Shown here piece after piece: positions 30,201 through 41,730 of a DNA stretch of 64,000 nucleotides (its first letter is position 1; every line of letters begins with the position of its first letter). The position numbers and the translations under genes are program-made. This DNA is from Henricia sp. BOLD:AAB3569 (lineage: Eukaryota; Echinodermata; Asteroidea; Spinulosida; Echinasteridae). The notes beneath the pieces were generated by a model that was not told the origin of the DNA, did not search any database, and was given only the letters and a program-made list of their open reading frames with translations. The stretch spans positions 558,001-622,000 of the forward strand of contig JBBELK010000402.1 of the NCBI GenBank assembly GCA_037783545.1, read 5' to 3'.

Positions 30201-31221
30201 AGTTATGATCTAGTTACAGCAGATATGCAGCGGGCACAAAAACAATAGATATGGACCATGTTATTGATGTAAATAAACGGTAGCAGAAAATTCCGAAGCT
30301 CAATTTTTTTATAAATAGCTCAAGCAATTCACACTTTCACGGGTCGATTTGTCTTTTTTCGGGGGTGGGAAAAACAAACAAGCACACGAAGTGATATTTC
30401 ACCACCAAAATACATCGCTCATATGGCGATTTAAAGTCTAGTTCCCAGTCTTCATGTAGTGTCTCACAATGTGCAAACATGCCGCAGCGCCAGACTAGAA
30501 AAATCCCCCAAGGGCATAGCACCGATGTAGTGTTGGAAAATATACAGACAATTAGGGCCCTTTTAAGAATATAAACAAATTTTGGAGTTCAGTGCGGTGG
30601 TCCTTTTTCAGCCATCATTAATGCAGTTTGCTGGGCCAACAGAGTATTTCAACAAACACTAATAATGCGTTGATGGACATGTAGTGATATTCGTAAAAGA
30701 CAGAAAGAAATAAAGCGAGAATGGGCTTTGATTTTTGGACGAAAATTGTAGGGTAAGAACAATAATCGGTGTAAGTTCAACAAATTCAATATGGCGTTGT
30801 ACGTTCAGTATGCCAAGAAAGGTCAATCTTGATTGGCTGAGAAAAGTTTCAGGTTGATGTACTCGCTTCTGATTGGTCAATGAGTCGATGTTTTTGCAGC
30901 AGTGAACAGCAGCAGGCAACATGGTCAGATTTTAGCAAGTTTAACCTTGCAGAAGCCATGAACAGGTAACGAAAATTGACTTTTCTTTAAGAATAATTAT
31001 CGGCCCAAAGTAGGTTGCTGTCACAAACGTAACTTTACTGCCAAAAAAGACCAGTTTTGTTAGAAACTATTTTACAAAAAGAGGCATCTAATAGCGGGAA
31101 TGTAATTTATAATGACCGTGGTGCGCTAGGGATCCCGATAACGCTTTTGAGTGCGATTGTGTGTACGCATGTGTGTGACGTAACGTTCCCAACGCCTGGG
31201 AGCACCAGGGACGAGCGTTCG
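30201..31221. other. Spacer with CCAAT-type boxes near 30830-30880
   Basis: Two ATTGG boxes (GATTGGCTGAG near 30832 and GATTGGTCAATG near 30870) precede GAAGCCATGAACAG followed by GTAACG at 30966. This is a possible promoter and first exon but cannot be linked to any later exon; shown for completeness only. Confidence 0.2.
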
Positions 31222-31429
31222 AAAACAGCCTAGAGTGTGCACTGGCTATTCAAGTCACGTGTGTGGACTGTGCTGATGTGGGCGGCGCCATGTTTGCTTA
31301 ACGCTATTAGTGCAAAGTGGGCAACACGAACACCGTTCCCCTTTTCCCACCGTGCACCCATAGCGTTAAGCCAAAATGGCGGCGTCCATATCGGCACATC
31401 ATGTATTAGGAGTGCGCACTCTAGTTTTC
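31222..31429. mobile_element. Palindromic MITE with CTAGAGTG ends
   Basis: GAAAACAGCCTAGAGTGTGC at the left mirrors GTGCGCACTCTAGTTTTC at the right. Inner blocks GGCGGCGCCATGTTTGCTTA and TAAGCCAAAATGGCGGCG also pair. Arms about 75-85 bases. Confidence 0.65.
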
Positions 31430-32044
31430 TATATCTAACTCTATGGTTACACCCAACATTTTCGACCGAGGTTGCAAACTCGTGGTCAATGCATACGTGA
31501 CATTTTTCACGGTGACATTACTCCGCAAAGGTGGTTATATTGCGAATATGCCTTTTTTCCCCTAAAGATGCCAAATATTTGACACCAATTACAAGAGTAA
31601 AGGGCTCCCGTTTCCCCACCCGAATTATTTTCCCGCTGTAAACCTTGAATTGAATAGCTTATTGTGTAGACCTATAGCCTTTTCAAAACCATTCATAACT
31701 GGTGAGGTATTTCCATTATTTGTAAGGTTAAATGTTATGCTTCGCTTTGTTAAACCGTGGAGGAAGATTTCCTTCCTCTGTGGTTAAACGACAATGTGCA
31801 GAACAAAGAAATTGTGGTCTTGTGTAATGCAGTATTTTCTGTAAAATGCGGAAAGGTTTGGCATACAGTGATGTAAAACCTTTCTCCCGTTTGGTTTACG
31901 TATGGGTCTCATTTTTCATTGGTAATTTGAAAGACAATGGGGTGAAAATGGAATTGGGCGATTATACCTAGCTCCGTCAAATATCGTGTATCGGTTTATA
32001 AACCTTTCGAAAATATTGTTTAAAATCCCATTATTTCCAATTAC
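31430..32044. other. No recognised feature
   Basis: AT-rich; no supported gene. Confidence 0.45.
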
Positions 32045-32300
32045 AAAATTTTACTTCATGAGTTGATAGCAATGGTAACAAACACGACTTGGGTTTATTT
32101 CTGAAATCTGTCTTATCATGGTACTTTTTAAAAAAGAAATCGACCACTGAAGGTGTTTTTTTTGAAATTTCTGTGTGCATACATTTTTTTATCAATTCAC
32201 TTATAACAGTTTACACAAATTTTCTGAAGTATTACTGCATCTATATGTGGCTGAATTTTCTACAAGGCAGTTTATGGTTGCACACACGTAAATAGGGCTC
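32045..32300 (-). repeat. Family C copy (minus)
   Basis: AAATTTTACTTCATGAGTTG, AGCAATGGTAACAAACACGAC and ACTGCATCTATATGTGGCTG are the complement of family C landmarks at 6455-6790 and 4985. Confidence 0.5.
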
Positions 32301-32830
32301 TCATAGGAACCAATGCTAAATGCCAAATTTTCAAAAATCATTTAAAAATACAACTCTCTCAGCTTCTCGGGACAACAACCAAAATACTCATTGAAGTCTC
32401 ATCTTTTCAATTCTGATCAATTTTATGGGGGTAAGCAGTCACTTTTATTCCCTAATATCCACTTGAAACGAAACTACCCCTGCAACAGTGGAAATTGCTA
32501 AACAGACCAGCATCCATTTTGGAACAAAGGCACATACGCTACTGGGCAAAATAGGGCCACTTTTAGGAGCTACAGTGTCAAAAATGTTTATAGTTGGAAG
32601 AAAAAATACCCCACATCGCGACGATAGTCATATTCTACACAAGACCACACTCGTTCAGCTCGCAACTCTCTCTAATAAAGAAGAATTTGAGGGCATACAA
32701 AATATTCATGAGCTCGGCGCACAGATCTCTGCCTATTTACTTGGGTGCACCCTTATCAACATTATTCTTTAGTTATGTAATGCTGTTGTTCTTGTTTTTG
32801 AAAGTTCTCCAATCATGTAATATGTCTTTA
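32301..32830. other. No recognised feature
   Basis: No supported gene or element. Confidence 0.45.
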
Positions 32831-33003
32831 AATCGTGTCCCCTGAATCAGTCCTATAGAGTGCAAACCGCTGATTGGAAAGGGTGCCAGGCTATCTATAC
32901 GTTCTAAGCCTCGTCTTCAGATCGAGGCTGAGAAGGAATACGTAACTGGCACCTTTCCAATCCGCGGTTTGCATTCTATAGAACTGATTCAGGGTACACG
33001 ACT
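32831..33003. mobile_element. CGTGTCCCCTGAATCAG palindromic MITE, copy 1
   Basis: AATCGTGTCCCCTGAATCAG at the left mirrors CTGATTCAGGGTACACGACT at the right. Arms of about 55 bases continue through GCAAACCGCTGATTGGAAAG. A relative is at 49077-49283. Confidence 0.75.
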
Positions 33004-33046
33004 GAACCACTTTCCGCGTGAAAAGTGTATTTTCTTGTTGTATTAG

Positions 33047-33315
33047 GCTATTCGCTTACTGCAATGCAAAACATGTTTTTCCAAAGAGTTGAAACCATTT
33101 CTTGTGTTGTTATCGACGGGGCGTTAGTTTCGCTACGGTTTCACATAAACAACACATATCGGCGCCTGCCGGGACACGAGGCCAACTCGTATATGGACAT
33201 TAAACCGGACTTAAAATTCGCCTCGAGTTGTTTTGGATGGTATGCCAAAACAAAACGGGGGCGTATGTTTGAATTTATCGTGGCAGGTTTTGGCTTGGAT
33301 GTGTTCCAGCGAAGG
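33047..33315 (+). CDS. Possible internal exon, unidentified
   Basis: TTTTCTTGTTGTATTAG precedes an open stretch reading GYSLTAMQNMFFQRVETISC to GFGLDVFQRR, followed by GTGTGT. Roughly 90 codons without a stop, flanked by plausible acceptor and donor. No family recognised, and no upstream or downstream partner exon in compatible phase was found. The open frame continues beyond the donor, so the splice call is weak and chance is a real alternative. Confidence 0.2.
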
Positions 33316-33439
33316 TGTGTACTAACAATATTTTTTTGTTTTTGCCAACAACATACAGATTTATCCCATAAAGTCGGCCAAGGTCGTGGGGAAAAGTTTT
33401 TGACACTTTTACTTTACATCATTTTGTGATGACATTCTG

Positions 33440-34395
33440 GTTTCCCCCCCCAAGACCTCCGACAGATGCTCTGTAACAGCTGAGCTATGAAGCACAGTGG
33501 TATACTCCCCCTGCAGGTTTTCCCTAAGACCTCTGACACACTGGGCAGATGTTCTATAACAGCTGAGCTATAAGACACTTCGGTGTACTCCCTCAGATTT
33601 CCCCCAATACCTCTGCCTGACTCACCAGGCAGATGCTCTACCAGCTGAGCTATGAGGCACAGTGATATACCCCCTCATGTTTTCTTCCAAGACCTCTGAC
33701 ACATTGGGCAGATTCTCTACCAGCTGAGCTATGAGGCACAGTGGTATACTCCCTCAGGTTTCCCCCAAGACCTCTGACACACCAGGCAGATGCTCTATCA
33801 GCTGAGCTATAATGCACAGTGGTATACCCCTCGGGTTTTCTTCCAAGACCTCTGACACACTGGGAAGATGCTCTACCAGCTGAGCTATGCGGCACAGTGG
33901 TATATACTCCCTTAGGTTTTCCCCAAGACCTCTGACACACCAGGCAGATGTTCTACCAGCTGAGCTATGAGGCACATTGGTATACATCAGGTTTTCCCCA
34001 AAAATCTCTTACACACCGAGCAGATGCTCTACCACCTGAGCGATAAGGCACAGCAGTATACTCCCTCAGGTTTTCCCCAAGACCTCTGACACGTCAGGCA
34101 GATTCTCTACCAGCTGAGCTATATGGCACAGTGGTATATTCCCTCAGGTTTTCCCCCAAGACCTCTGACACACCGGGCAGATGCTCTACCAGCTGAGCTT
34201 GGATATAAGGCATAGTGGTATACTCCCTCATGTTTTCTCCAAGACCTTTGACACATCAAGCAGATGCTCTACCAGCTCAGCTATGAAGCACAGTTGTAAG
34301 TCCCTCAGGTTTCCCCCAAGCCCTCTGACAGACTGACACACCAGGCAGATGCTATCCCAGCTGAGCTATAATGATGAGGCACAGTGGTAATCTTG
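33440..34395 (-). repeat. tRNA-derived tandem array 2 (about 12 units, minus)
   Basis: The complement of the array 1 unit repeats about every 78-80 bases: CAGCTGAGCTATGAGGCACAG blocks near 33480, 33562, 33645, 33724, 33805, 33885, 33962, 34038, 34117, 34195, 34277 and 34365. Between them lie TATACTCCCTCAGGTTTTCC and AAGACCTCTGACACACCAGG. Read on the minus strand each unit has the D-arm, anticodon-arm relic and GGGGAAAACCTGAGG hairpin. Units differ at many positions (CTGAGCGATAAGG, CTGAGCTTGGATATAAGG), so it is as degraded as array 1. No B box at its downstream (left) end. Confidence 0.85.
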
Positions 34396-36065
34396 TTCAG
34401 TTTTTCACTCCGAACCCAACTTTTGTCTCGGAGAGAACACTTCAATATTTTGACTTTTGTGAACGCCATTGTACGCATGCCTTCCCAATTATTAAATTTT
34501 AGAAATGTTGAAAACTTGGGTCCACCACCACCTGCCGACGAGAATTTTAGCCGAATCGAAAGTGACGTCACAGGCGGCCATTTCTTGCACCATTCCGTCC
34601 AGTCATTTTCATTGTTTCCTGGCAGCTGGTCGATAGGCCTATTCTTTCTGTGTGCCGGAATTTCCCTCCTAAAAAGCCAAACAATTAAATACAAATTTTT
34701 CACTTATGACGTCTTCTCAGAACGTACGACGTGTCGAAATTCAAACAATGCATTCGTCCGGTGGACACGTGCCAGCTAACACCGAACAAAAGCCGGTCAG
34801 GAAGCGTTTTGGTGTTTCAAGGGGGTGAAGTCGCGGGTGCTTGTGTGAAAGAATTTGGGAGAAATGGTCAATTTCAAACAAAATGGGAGTTCTGTGTCAA
34901 ACTCGAACGTGCCACCCGCCGTTGCGTGTATTGTTCGCGTGAACAGTGGCCACGCGACCGGACTGTGGCCATGCGCTGCGTATGCACGTGCCACGAGGCA
35001 CTCGAATGCAAAAAGCCGACCGGCGTTTGGCTGGATTAAACGGCAGAGCGGCTAGCATCGGCCCGCTGCTCCTTAACAGACCGGGAAATTTGAAAAGGGT
35101 TCCGCCAGCTGTAATTGCGACCCAGTCGCGTGTCTCAACAATCGCTTTTTATACTTAGCCCAGTCGAATTTTCTAATGACCCGCATTCGTTTTGTTTGAT
35201 TTTCTTTCCCCAAATCGTTGACACTTGCCAAACATCCAAAATGGTCAAGGATTTTGACACAATGAAGTTAAGTGCATCTTGTGATTTTTGTTTTCTAAAA
35301 GAAGGCGGGAATTTTTCAGTTTCTTTGTGTCAGACGTTATGTCAAACATATGCAGTTGTTGAGACTAGACTGCAACGAGGCAGAAATATGCTTGTTCAAA
35401 AAAATATTTGTTTTTGAAAATATTACGTCGTTTCGTATAAAAATACTGTGTGCTGCAGAGTACAAAAAAAGATGTAACCTAGCCAAATGAATGCAAATCA
35501 CACCCTAGTTTGATAAAGTTATAGGCCAATTAAGAGAAGTCGGTACGGACTTTCGAAAATGCGCAACTAAAGTGCAGTGTGCTAAAATTGGTCCGTGCCA
35601 TCTTGTCCGGAAACTGGTACGCCCTCTGTTCTACCTTTGCGGACAAGTCCTACATAATACAATGCTGATAATAATTTCAAAATATTTTTTATTTTTTTAT
35701 GAATTGCTTGAAACATTACTATTCGGTTAAAAAAAAACCATTGTGTACGCGATGCATAGCATAAGTTTAGCGGTGCAGTTTCAAGCCAACGGCTGTTTTC
35801 TGTTCAAGTCACTCCCGTGGGAGTTTTCGACCGCCCGTTCACACGCCCCCAAGACGACCCAGCAAAGAGGCTAGAACATCAAACTGTCGTTAGGTATTAC
35901 GGAGCTTTACGTCTGAAGTAGCCCGACGTAAGTTTGACCCTTGTGAAATGTTTGATTGCCGAGTCAGACATAGAACAGTTAAGTATAGGGCTATTCCGAC
36001 GGCAGTTTTCTGCACCGCCAAGGGTCATTGTTGTTACACTACAATAATATGGTCAAACTTGGCAC
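34396..36065. other. No recognised gene; CpG-containing stretch
   Basis: 34550-35110 is richer in CpG and holds a TGACGTCA (CRE) palindrome at 34563, so regulatory activity is conceivable. Open frames here (for example 34731-35039) have no recognisable domain and no splice context. Confidence 0.3.
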
Positions 36066-36150
36066 GAGAGAAAAATCGGGATTCGAACCCGAGACCTCTG
36101 ACTCACCGGGCAGCCGAGCCACAAGGCACAGCCGATTCACAAGGCACAGC
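36066..36150 (-). mobile_element. tRNA-derived SINE fragment related to the array units
   Basis: Minus strand: GTGGCTCGGCTGCCCGGTGA, GTCAGAGGTCTCGGGTTCGA and ATCCCGATTTTTCTCTCGTG. It has the B box and the downstream sequence that follow the last unit of array 1. A short piece (CACAAGGCACAGCCGATTC) is duplicated in tandem at its head. Confidence 0.6.
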
Positions 36151-37316
36151 CGATTCGTTCTGGAAAAGGTAGTTGCTGATTTTACTCAGCTGTAGAACCT
36201 GGACTTTATCGATTCAAATTACATTATGAGCGAAATTTGTTACATTTTGAGCGAAAGTATCAAAATGTCACACTTGCATTTACAAGATTGCTCTAGTTTA
36301 TTGAATCGTTCTCATTATGTTTTGGGTAGTATCAACAGATAAAGGTGGTGGTCGATTCATGAGGTCATATATTCTTTATATGCTGAGGTGAGGGTGATCG
36401 TTCTCTGAAGTCTGGTAATAATAAAACGTCAACTCCAGAAGTGTCACGACGTAAGGGGGACTATGTGTCCTGTTTTTAATAGAATGACCACCAACAACCA
36501 AACTTGAGAAATATATATTTTTAGTAATTTTACCCAAAACAAATTTTCCCCCCTGTCTTTCTGAACTGCCGAAATTTCGCAACTAGGACCCTGTGGCTAC
36601 CATAGTATTATGGCTCCGTTTTCCGTGGCAGTATAGTCAAGGAACCAGACTAAATAGGACGATCGTTTTGCACAATTTCTTGAAAGCACGAACACAGTTG
36701 TTCATCGTTTTCTCGAAATGTACATGAGGTATCCTTGGCTGGCTTTATGCACAGCTTGGTTTTTATCATACACATCCTCGATCACAAAACATTTTGACTT
36801 TCCACAAAATAAAAATATGAAAATTAAAAAGAAAATTCAGATTATTGCATTATCATTAAAAGTTATGACATTGACGCAAAAATTGACATAGAAACGTACA
36901 GTGTCGAAATTTTGTCTCAATAAATCAAAAATGCCTGCATAACAAAATGGTGCATGTTAACATTTACTAGATATAAAACAGCCGTCGGCAGGTCACTCCA
37001 AAGTTACCAGCTCCTCTAACAAAATATGCACTTAACGTGTTCGTCAGCTACAGCTGCAACATCTATTAATAAATTGATGGGACGTGCAAATACAATTTGA
37101 AGAGAAGTCTGACATGTGTCATAGTCCATTTATGTCCACTGTGTTTGTTGTAGTTTGCAATTTTCTCCATGTCTGGTAAATTGAAATTACCCTATATTTC
37201 AGGCCTGGGTAACTAATCAATTTTTATTGATTTATTTTTGAGGAAATTCTCGAGGAATCTTTTTTACTGTTTGTGGAAAATTTCACTAGCGCTAATTATG
37301 TAGTATAAGCAAGTTT
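36151..37316. other. No recognised feature
   Basis: AT-rich; no exon, tRNA or inverted repeat supported. Confidence 0.45.
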
Positions 37317-37980
37317 TAGGCCCGTATTCTAAGACGTTCCTCGACTCACACTCACTGAGGAACTCCTCATCCTCACTAAGGACGACCTCATACTCATTGA
37401 GGAGAAGGTGCTACTCACTGAGTGCGAGGTCGACTTCACCTAGTTTCCATTTCAAAGACCTCCCTCTTCCTCAAGTAAGTGTTCCTCTGTGAGTAAAGCT
37501 TGAGGAAGGGCAATACCTGCCTTGAGACTTCCTCAGTCAGTCTAAACATGGCGTTTGACATGGTTCCTACACTGGTAGTGGGTACACAGAGAACGACCAG
37601 GCCGACCTAGATCTTTTTGAATGTGCAATGTATAACAGGGCCGGTGCTACCAAGGCAATTGGTCTGACCTTTCATTGTTCATTCATGGTTCTGTGATTTT
37701 GGATAATGAAAGGTTGGACCTGTGTGATGTAGATTCCACATTATCATTTATATAACTTGTTGTTCAATAGCCAGCACAAGTCATAACAGTGCAGGCTGAC
37801 CTCAATCAATTGCAACTTGAGGAATCTCTTTGAATAACAAAATGTCATTATTCCCGTAAGGTTGAGGTATACCTCAATGAGGGTGAGGTAGACTTCCTTT
37901 TCCTTGAGTTACACTTGAGTCCTCCTCACTGGAGTGTGAGTGGAGGATGACGTTGAGTGATGTCTTAGAATACGGGCCTA
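37317..37980. mobile_element. TA-flanked MITE with GGCCCGTATTCTAAGAC ends
   Basis: TAGGCCCGTATTCTAAGAC at the left mirrors GTCTTAGAATACGGGCCTA at the right, a perfect match, with TA on each side. Subterminal CTCACTGAGGAAC, GAGGTCGACTTCACC and GAGGGTGAGGTAGACTTCC words occur in both orientations. The 660-base element has no transposase. Confidence 0.75.
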
Positions 37981-38440
37981 TATCTTGCTTTCTCCGCGTC
38001 GCTGGCGCACACTTCGACGGGAAAATACCACATGTAACTTACAGAATCAAGGGCACTAGTAACATTTTAGACGAATTGTTCTTGTGGACTCATGGTTTTG
38101 TACCATGGTCTAGCGCCCAATGTCCACAATATTGCTTGTCTTGCAGAGTTTGGAAATGCCGAGTAACCGTTCCGGGGCCAGAACTTGAGAAGAAAACCAC
38201 CAAAGGGGGAAGAGGGTCTGAATTTTTGAAATATTCCAGCAGAAGTTAGGAAATGATCGGTCCCCCGAGAACGTCCACGCGGAAAGTACACCTGGCCCAC
38301 GAGCCGTTCCCACGGTCCGCCGCGCCGCATCGGACCGGCACACTCAGCGTGAACTCCAATGTGGACGGATGGCTTTCCCATCACACGATGGGGCTCGTGC
38401 AGTATGGAGCACCAAAATATACAGTTCCAAAAAAGAAACG
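37981..38440. other. No recognised feature
   Basis: Open frames overlap here on both strands but show no domain; those running into 38445 cross the Tc1 relic out of frame. Confidence 0.35.
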
Positions 38441-38444
38441 CAAT

Positions 38445-39010
38445 TTTATTGGTCGGTGATAGGTATGGCCACCTTGTTGCAAGGCCGACTGTACGAGTTT
38501 TCGAAAGAGCCGCTGGGGCAGGGTGCGCCACACTGCCTGAAGCGACTCCCTGAACTCGTGAACTTTTGAGGCGATACCCAGCCCGATTTGACACAAAGGG
38601 ACTCCCCTAACGGGCCTCTATGCCTGTACCTCAACACACTCTTCCCTTTTGTTAACGCACCAACTCGGGCCCGCCCGCCCCCACCCCCTCCTCCTCCTCC
38701 CCCCGCCCCCCTCCTCCTCCTCCCCTGCGCCCCCTCACCCGCAACCGCTCCCTTCCCCTAAAGCTGAAAGGAATTCCTTTGAAATTCCCTAGGATGTTTT
38801 CTCCCACAACTCGATGTGGGAGCAACAGCCTTACGACAGGAAGATGGTAACGGCAGGATTCTCCCAGAAACAGAAATTGTCACATTTTATCTCTGTGGGA
38901 ATCACTTTGTTCAAACAGGTCATCTAGGACCTGGAGGAAATCACTGAAGCAGAACAGTCTTGAAGGCGATTCCAAAGTGATTGGTCGATCAGTGCCTTGT
39001 TATCCACAAG
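38445..39010 (-). pseudogene. Second Tc1/mariner transposase relic, interrupted
   Basis: Minus strand frame LQAVWRTLPQRLFRKLVQS then ALQQGGHTYH (38445-38590) corresponds to the 7287 tail, but the final TRY-stop is lost. 38840-39010 matches 7480-7645 (GTGGGAATCACTTTGTTCAA, AGGTCATCTAGGACCTGGAG). The intervening 38600-38835 is unrelated and includes a C-rich simple repeat. TATACAGTTCCAAAAAAG near 38417 may be an old element end. Confidence 0.5.
38668..38760. repeat. C-rich simple repeat
   Basis: CCGCCCCCACCCCCTCCTCC followed by further CCTCCTCC and CCCCG runs. Purely compositional. Confidence 0.8.
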
Positions 39011-39121
39011 TTCACTGTATTCAAGAATCAACATTTTAATAAAATTGTGATACTTTTGGGGGAGGGCATATACAAACAATTATTTACACACGATGTAATT
39101 CATTTTGTCATGTACATGTAC

Positions 39122-39264
39122 TTAAAGGCCAGAAGGCTCGTCAGCAATGCGTGCGCGCCAAATTCGTGCCACAAAATACGCAGCTCCATGCCTTTGCTTT
39201 GGAGCTGCGTATTTCGTGGCACGAATTTGGCGCGCGCGCATTGCTGACGAGCCTGTGCCTTTAA
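39122..39264. mobile_element. TTAA-flanked near-perfect palindrome, 143 bp
   Basis: TTAAAGGCCAGAAGGCTCGT at the left mirrors ACGAGCCTGTGCCTTTAA at the right. Arms of more than 50 bases pair almost without mismatch (CAGCAATGCGTGCGCGCC, AAATTCGTGCCAC, ATACGCAGCTCCA), leaving a loop of roughly 12 bases (TGCCTTTGCTT). TTAA at both ends. A very compact piggyBac-type MITE. Confidence 0.8.
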
Positions 39265-40384
39265 TCGATATTGGCGCCATATTTCATGTACAAGATATTT
39301 TGCATCAGTCTCATTGTTTATTATACATAGGGCCTACTGGTTTCCAAATTTCCAGTGTTTAAAAATAATTTACGCCCCCGTATGCACACATTTCAGAGTT
39401 GACCCGATCATGACCAGTCGTGACTATTTCATGTGTGAACACACCCTAGGAATTATTTTGGATAAATTAGCAAAAATCTCTGTAAATTTTAAAACCGAAC
39501 ACGGGACCGCTACAACTTTTTCCGTCATAAATCTATGACTTCAGAAATAGAACAATTATATTGTATTAGTCATAAGCGAGCAAATAACAAATTATATACA
39601 AATAGTTTATTGTACCATTTGGCGTTCCATAGTAACACAAATGCAAAATACAGTGAGCACTGAGCACTAAAATCTGCTAGTGCAATCATCAGTGTGGTTT
39701 GAGAAAAAACGGAGGGCTGTGAAAAGGCGGGAGAGGTAACAACAAAACTGGGCCGAATTCTGTGATTGGAAAACCAGTCTGATGAATCTAGGGCGGTGCG
39801 CCCCCTCCCGTTGAAGAGGAGTGCTATTATACCCGAGAAACAAAAGACAATAAACAAATCCATAATACACTGTATTTCTGTGATTGGAAAAACAGCCCAA
39901 TTAATCTAAGGGAGCGTCCCCTCCCGGTAAGAAAAGTGTCGAATTAAAGAAGTGTGCCTTTACGGTTCCCCCACAATTCACTGCGGGCGGTACATGGCGC
40001 AGTGCATGATGGGATACAAATCTAGTACGCTGGCAGAATCTCTCGTTTGTTCGATTGTACACAAGTGAATGGGTTTCCAGAGGTGGGAGTTCTTGGCCGC
40101 TTCAAACTCGTAAATCGCGGTGAATTTGTGTTTTTGACTCAAAATGTTAACTGGTAATATAGAGCTCAGATACAGATTCAACCTACTGTATATCTGTTTT
40201 GGGGTTATATGGGCGTCTAGGGGTGGAATTTTTGAGATAACTGTCGAAAATCTGTGGTTACGGTATTGCGTGAAGACGAGCGTGCGTGGCGTCGCGAGTC
40301 ATGGGACTCACTACGCCTGACTGGAGTAGCCTATACAGTGAAAAGCGTGTAACCTTCGCACTATGGCTAAAGCGCCCTAAATCA
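39265..40384. other. No gene; a local tandem duplication at 39757-39935
   Basis: CTGTGATTGGAAAACCAGTC ... CCCCTCCCGTTGAAGAGG (39759) recurs as CTGTGATTGGAAAAACAGCC ... CCCCTCCCGGTAAGAAAAG (39876), about 117 bases apart. Each copy has a CCAAT box on the minus strand. Confidence 0.5.
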
Positions 40385-40640
40385 AGTTCACTTTCAAACG
40401 GAGGTGCAGTTATTTACATAAAGTTACAGAAACGTACATGCTATGCTGTTGTTGCTACGTGATGCACGCCAATGGCAAGCAACCAACAGTCTGGACGCTT
40501 TATGCCATTCTCTCCTACGGGAAACACGGTATTGAATTTGTACTTCGCACCTGCCGCGTGCACCACATAGCAACAAAAAATAGTCTGGTCAAGTAGATAC
40601 CGAGTGTGCATACGAAAGGAAGTACGTCAGTACACCAAAT
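40385..40640. repeat. Family H copy 2
   Basis: GGAGGTGCAGTTATTTACAT, GTTGTTGCTACGTGATGCACG, ATGCCATTCTCTCCTACGG and CGCGTGCACCACATAGCAAC. The GCTACGTGATGCACG and CGTGCACCACATAGC blocks are complementary, giving a palindromic MITE layout. Confidence 0.65.
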
Positions 40641-41382
40641 GCTATTCATGTCAAACGGGCAAAATGCTATTATTAAACTCAGCCTCGAACAAATTTTCAA
40701 AAAGTGCATGAAGAATAAGTTGAATTTTTTTTGACACCAAAAACGAAAAACTGCACGACTTTTCCCAGGTACAAAAGCAAACATATTTACACAGGCCTGT
40801 TATCCAATTTTAAACAGCCGGCTAAAAATTTCATTTCATAAAAACAAAATTCGAAAACCAACGTTCATTTCTGTGCCCTCCGGTTGTGTACATTTCCTCA
40901 GCTACAAAAACAGTCCTCTGGCAAAGAGCGACCCCAAGCGACAGGGTGCGAACTCGCATTCGGCACGGAGTCATTTCGATTATGATTCCCGCCAATTTTC
41001 TTGGTAAATATTTTTGACGGGTCGGCGTTTATTTTTGATTAGTGATGAGTCCGCTGAGTAAACGAACGGAGCGGGCCGCAGCGAGAGGCCAGTGGGGGTG
41101 CGTGGGGCTAGTCACGGTGTAATGGCGCGGTTTTCCCGCGCTTTGCACAGCGTGCAACTGAGTGGTGGCTGAGGGCCATTTTGTCGGTAAAACATCAAGA
41201 AAACACGGCATATTCTAGGTATCAGTCAGTTTGCTGTCCGCATGCACGTGTGGTTCTCTGTCGCGTCCCCAATCGGGAATGTAAAACTTACTGACCCGAT
41301 AGAGTGCGTGTACAACAGCAGATGGATATGCGAAAATTAAAGCAACGCTTCTAGATATATTCTTCAGTTGTGTCCCGATCCC
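40641..41382. other. No recognised feature
   Basis: CpG-containing stretch 41030-41170; no supported gene. Confidence 0.4.
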
Positions 41383-41730
41383 TTAAAGGACCCATGAAAT
41401 TGTCTTTTTATCAATGAAATCTGTGCTATGCAACTACTCCATTCATTTACAGTCATAAAAACCCTACTTGGAAGTTGTTTTAGGGGTTACAATCAAGATT
41501 TGTTTTATTTTTATGCTAATGAAATCTACATATTCATGAGTAAGGTTGTGATGTCACATTAGGCAAACACAGGAAAATCTCATTCAACTGTGCACAGAGG
41601 ATTCAAGTATTTTCTCCAACTTGCTGAAACTTTTGTAACCCAAGTTTGTTTGGGTTTGTTTTACATGTTGCCTGTAGTTAGTAAGCCATGAAAAAAACTA
41701 AGGCTGGAAACTGCAGTAATGCGTCACCCG
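41383..41730 (+). mobile_element. Partial copy of the 23026 element
   Basis: TTAAAGGACCCATGAAATTG starts at a TTAA, then TTTTTATCAATGAAATC, CATATTCATGAGTAAGG and TTTACATGTTGCCTG follow the 23026 copy. The right end is missing. Confidence 0.6.

Noticed and set aside
30958-30966. Possible first coding exon ATGAACAG followed by GTAACG after two CCAAT boxes.
   Set aside because: Only 8 coding bases, and no downstream exon in phase was found; too weak to call.
34305-34703. 132-codon minus-strand ORF.
   Set aside because: It starts in unique DNA and runs into array 2; no recognisable protein.
38067-38594. 175-codon minus-strand ORF.
   Set aside because: It crosses the Tc1 transposase relic in the wrong frame and has no domain of its own.
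41040-41070. Hammerhead-like words TGATGAGTCCG and AACGAAC.
   Set aside because: Stem II cannot form and the cleavage-site GTC with stem III is missing; chance resemblance.
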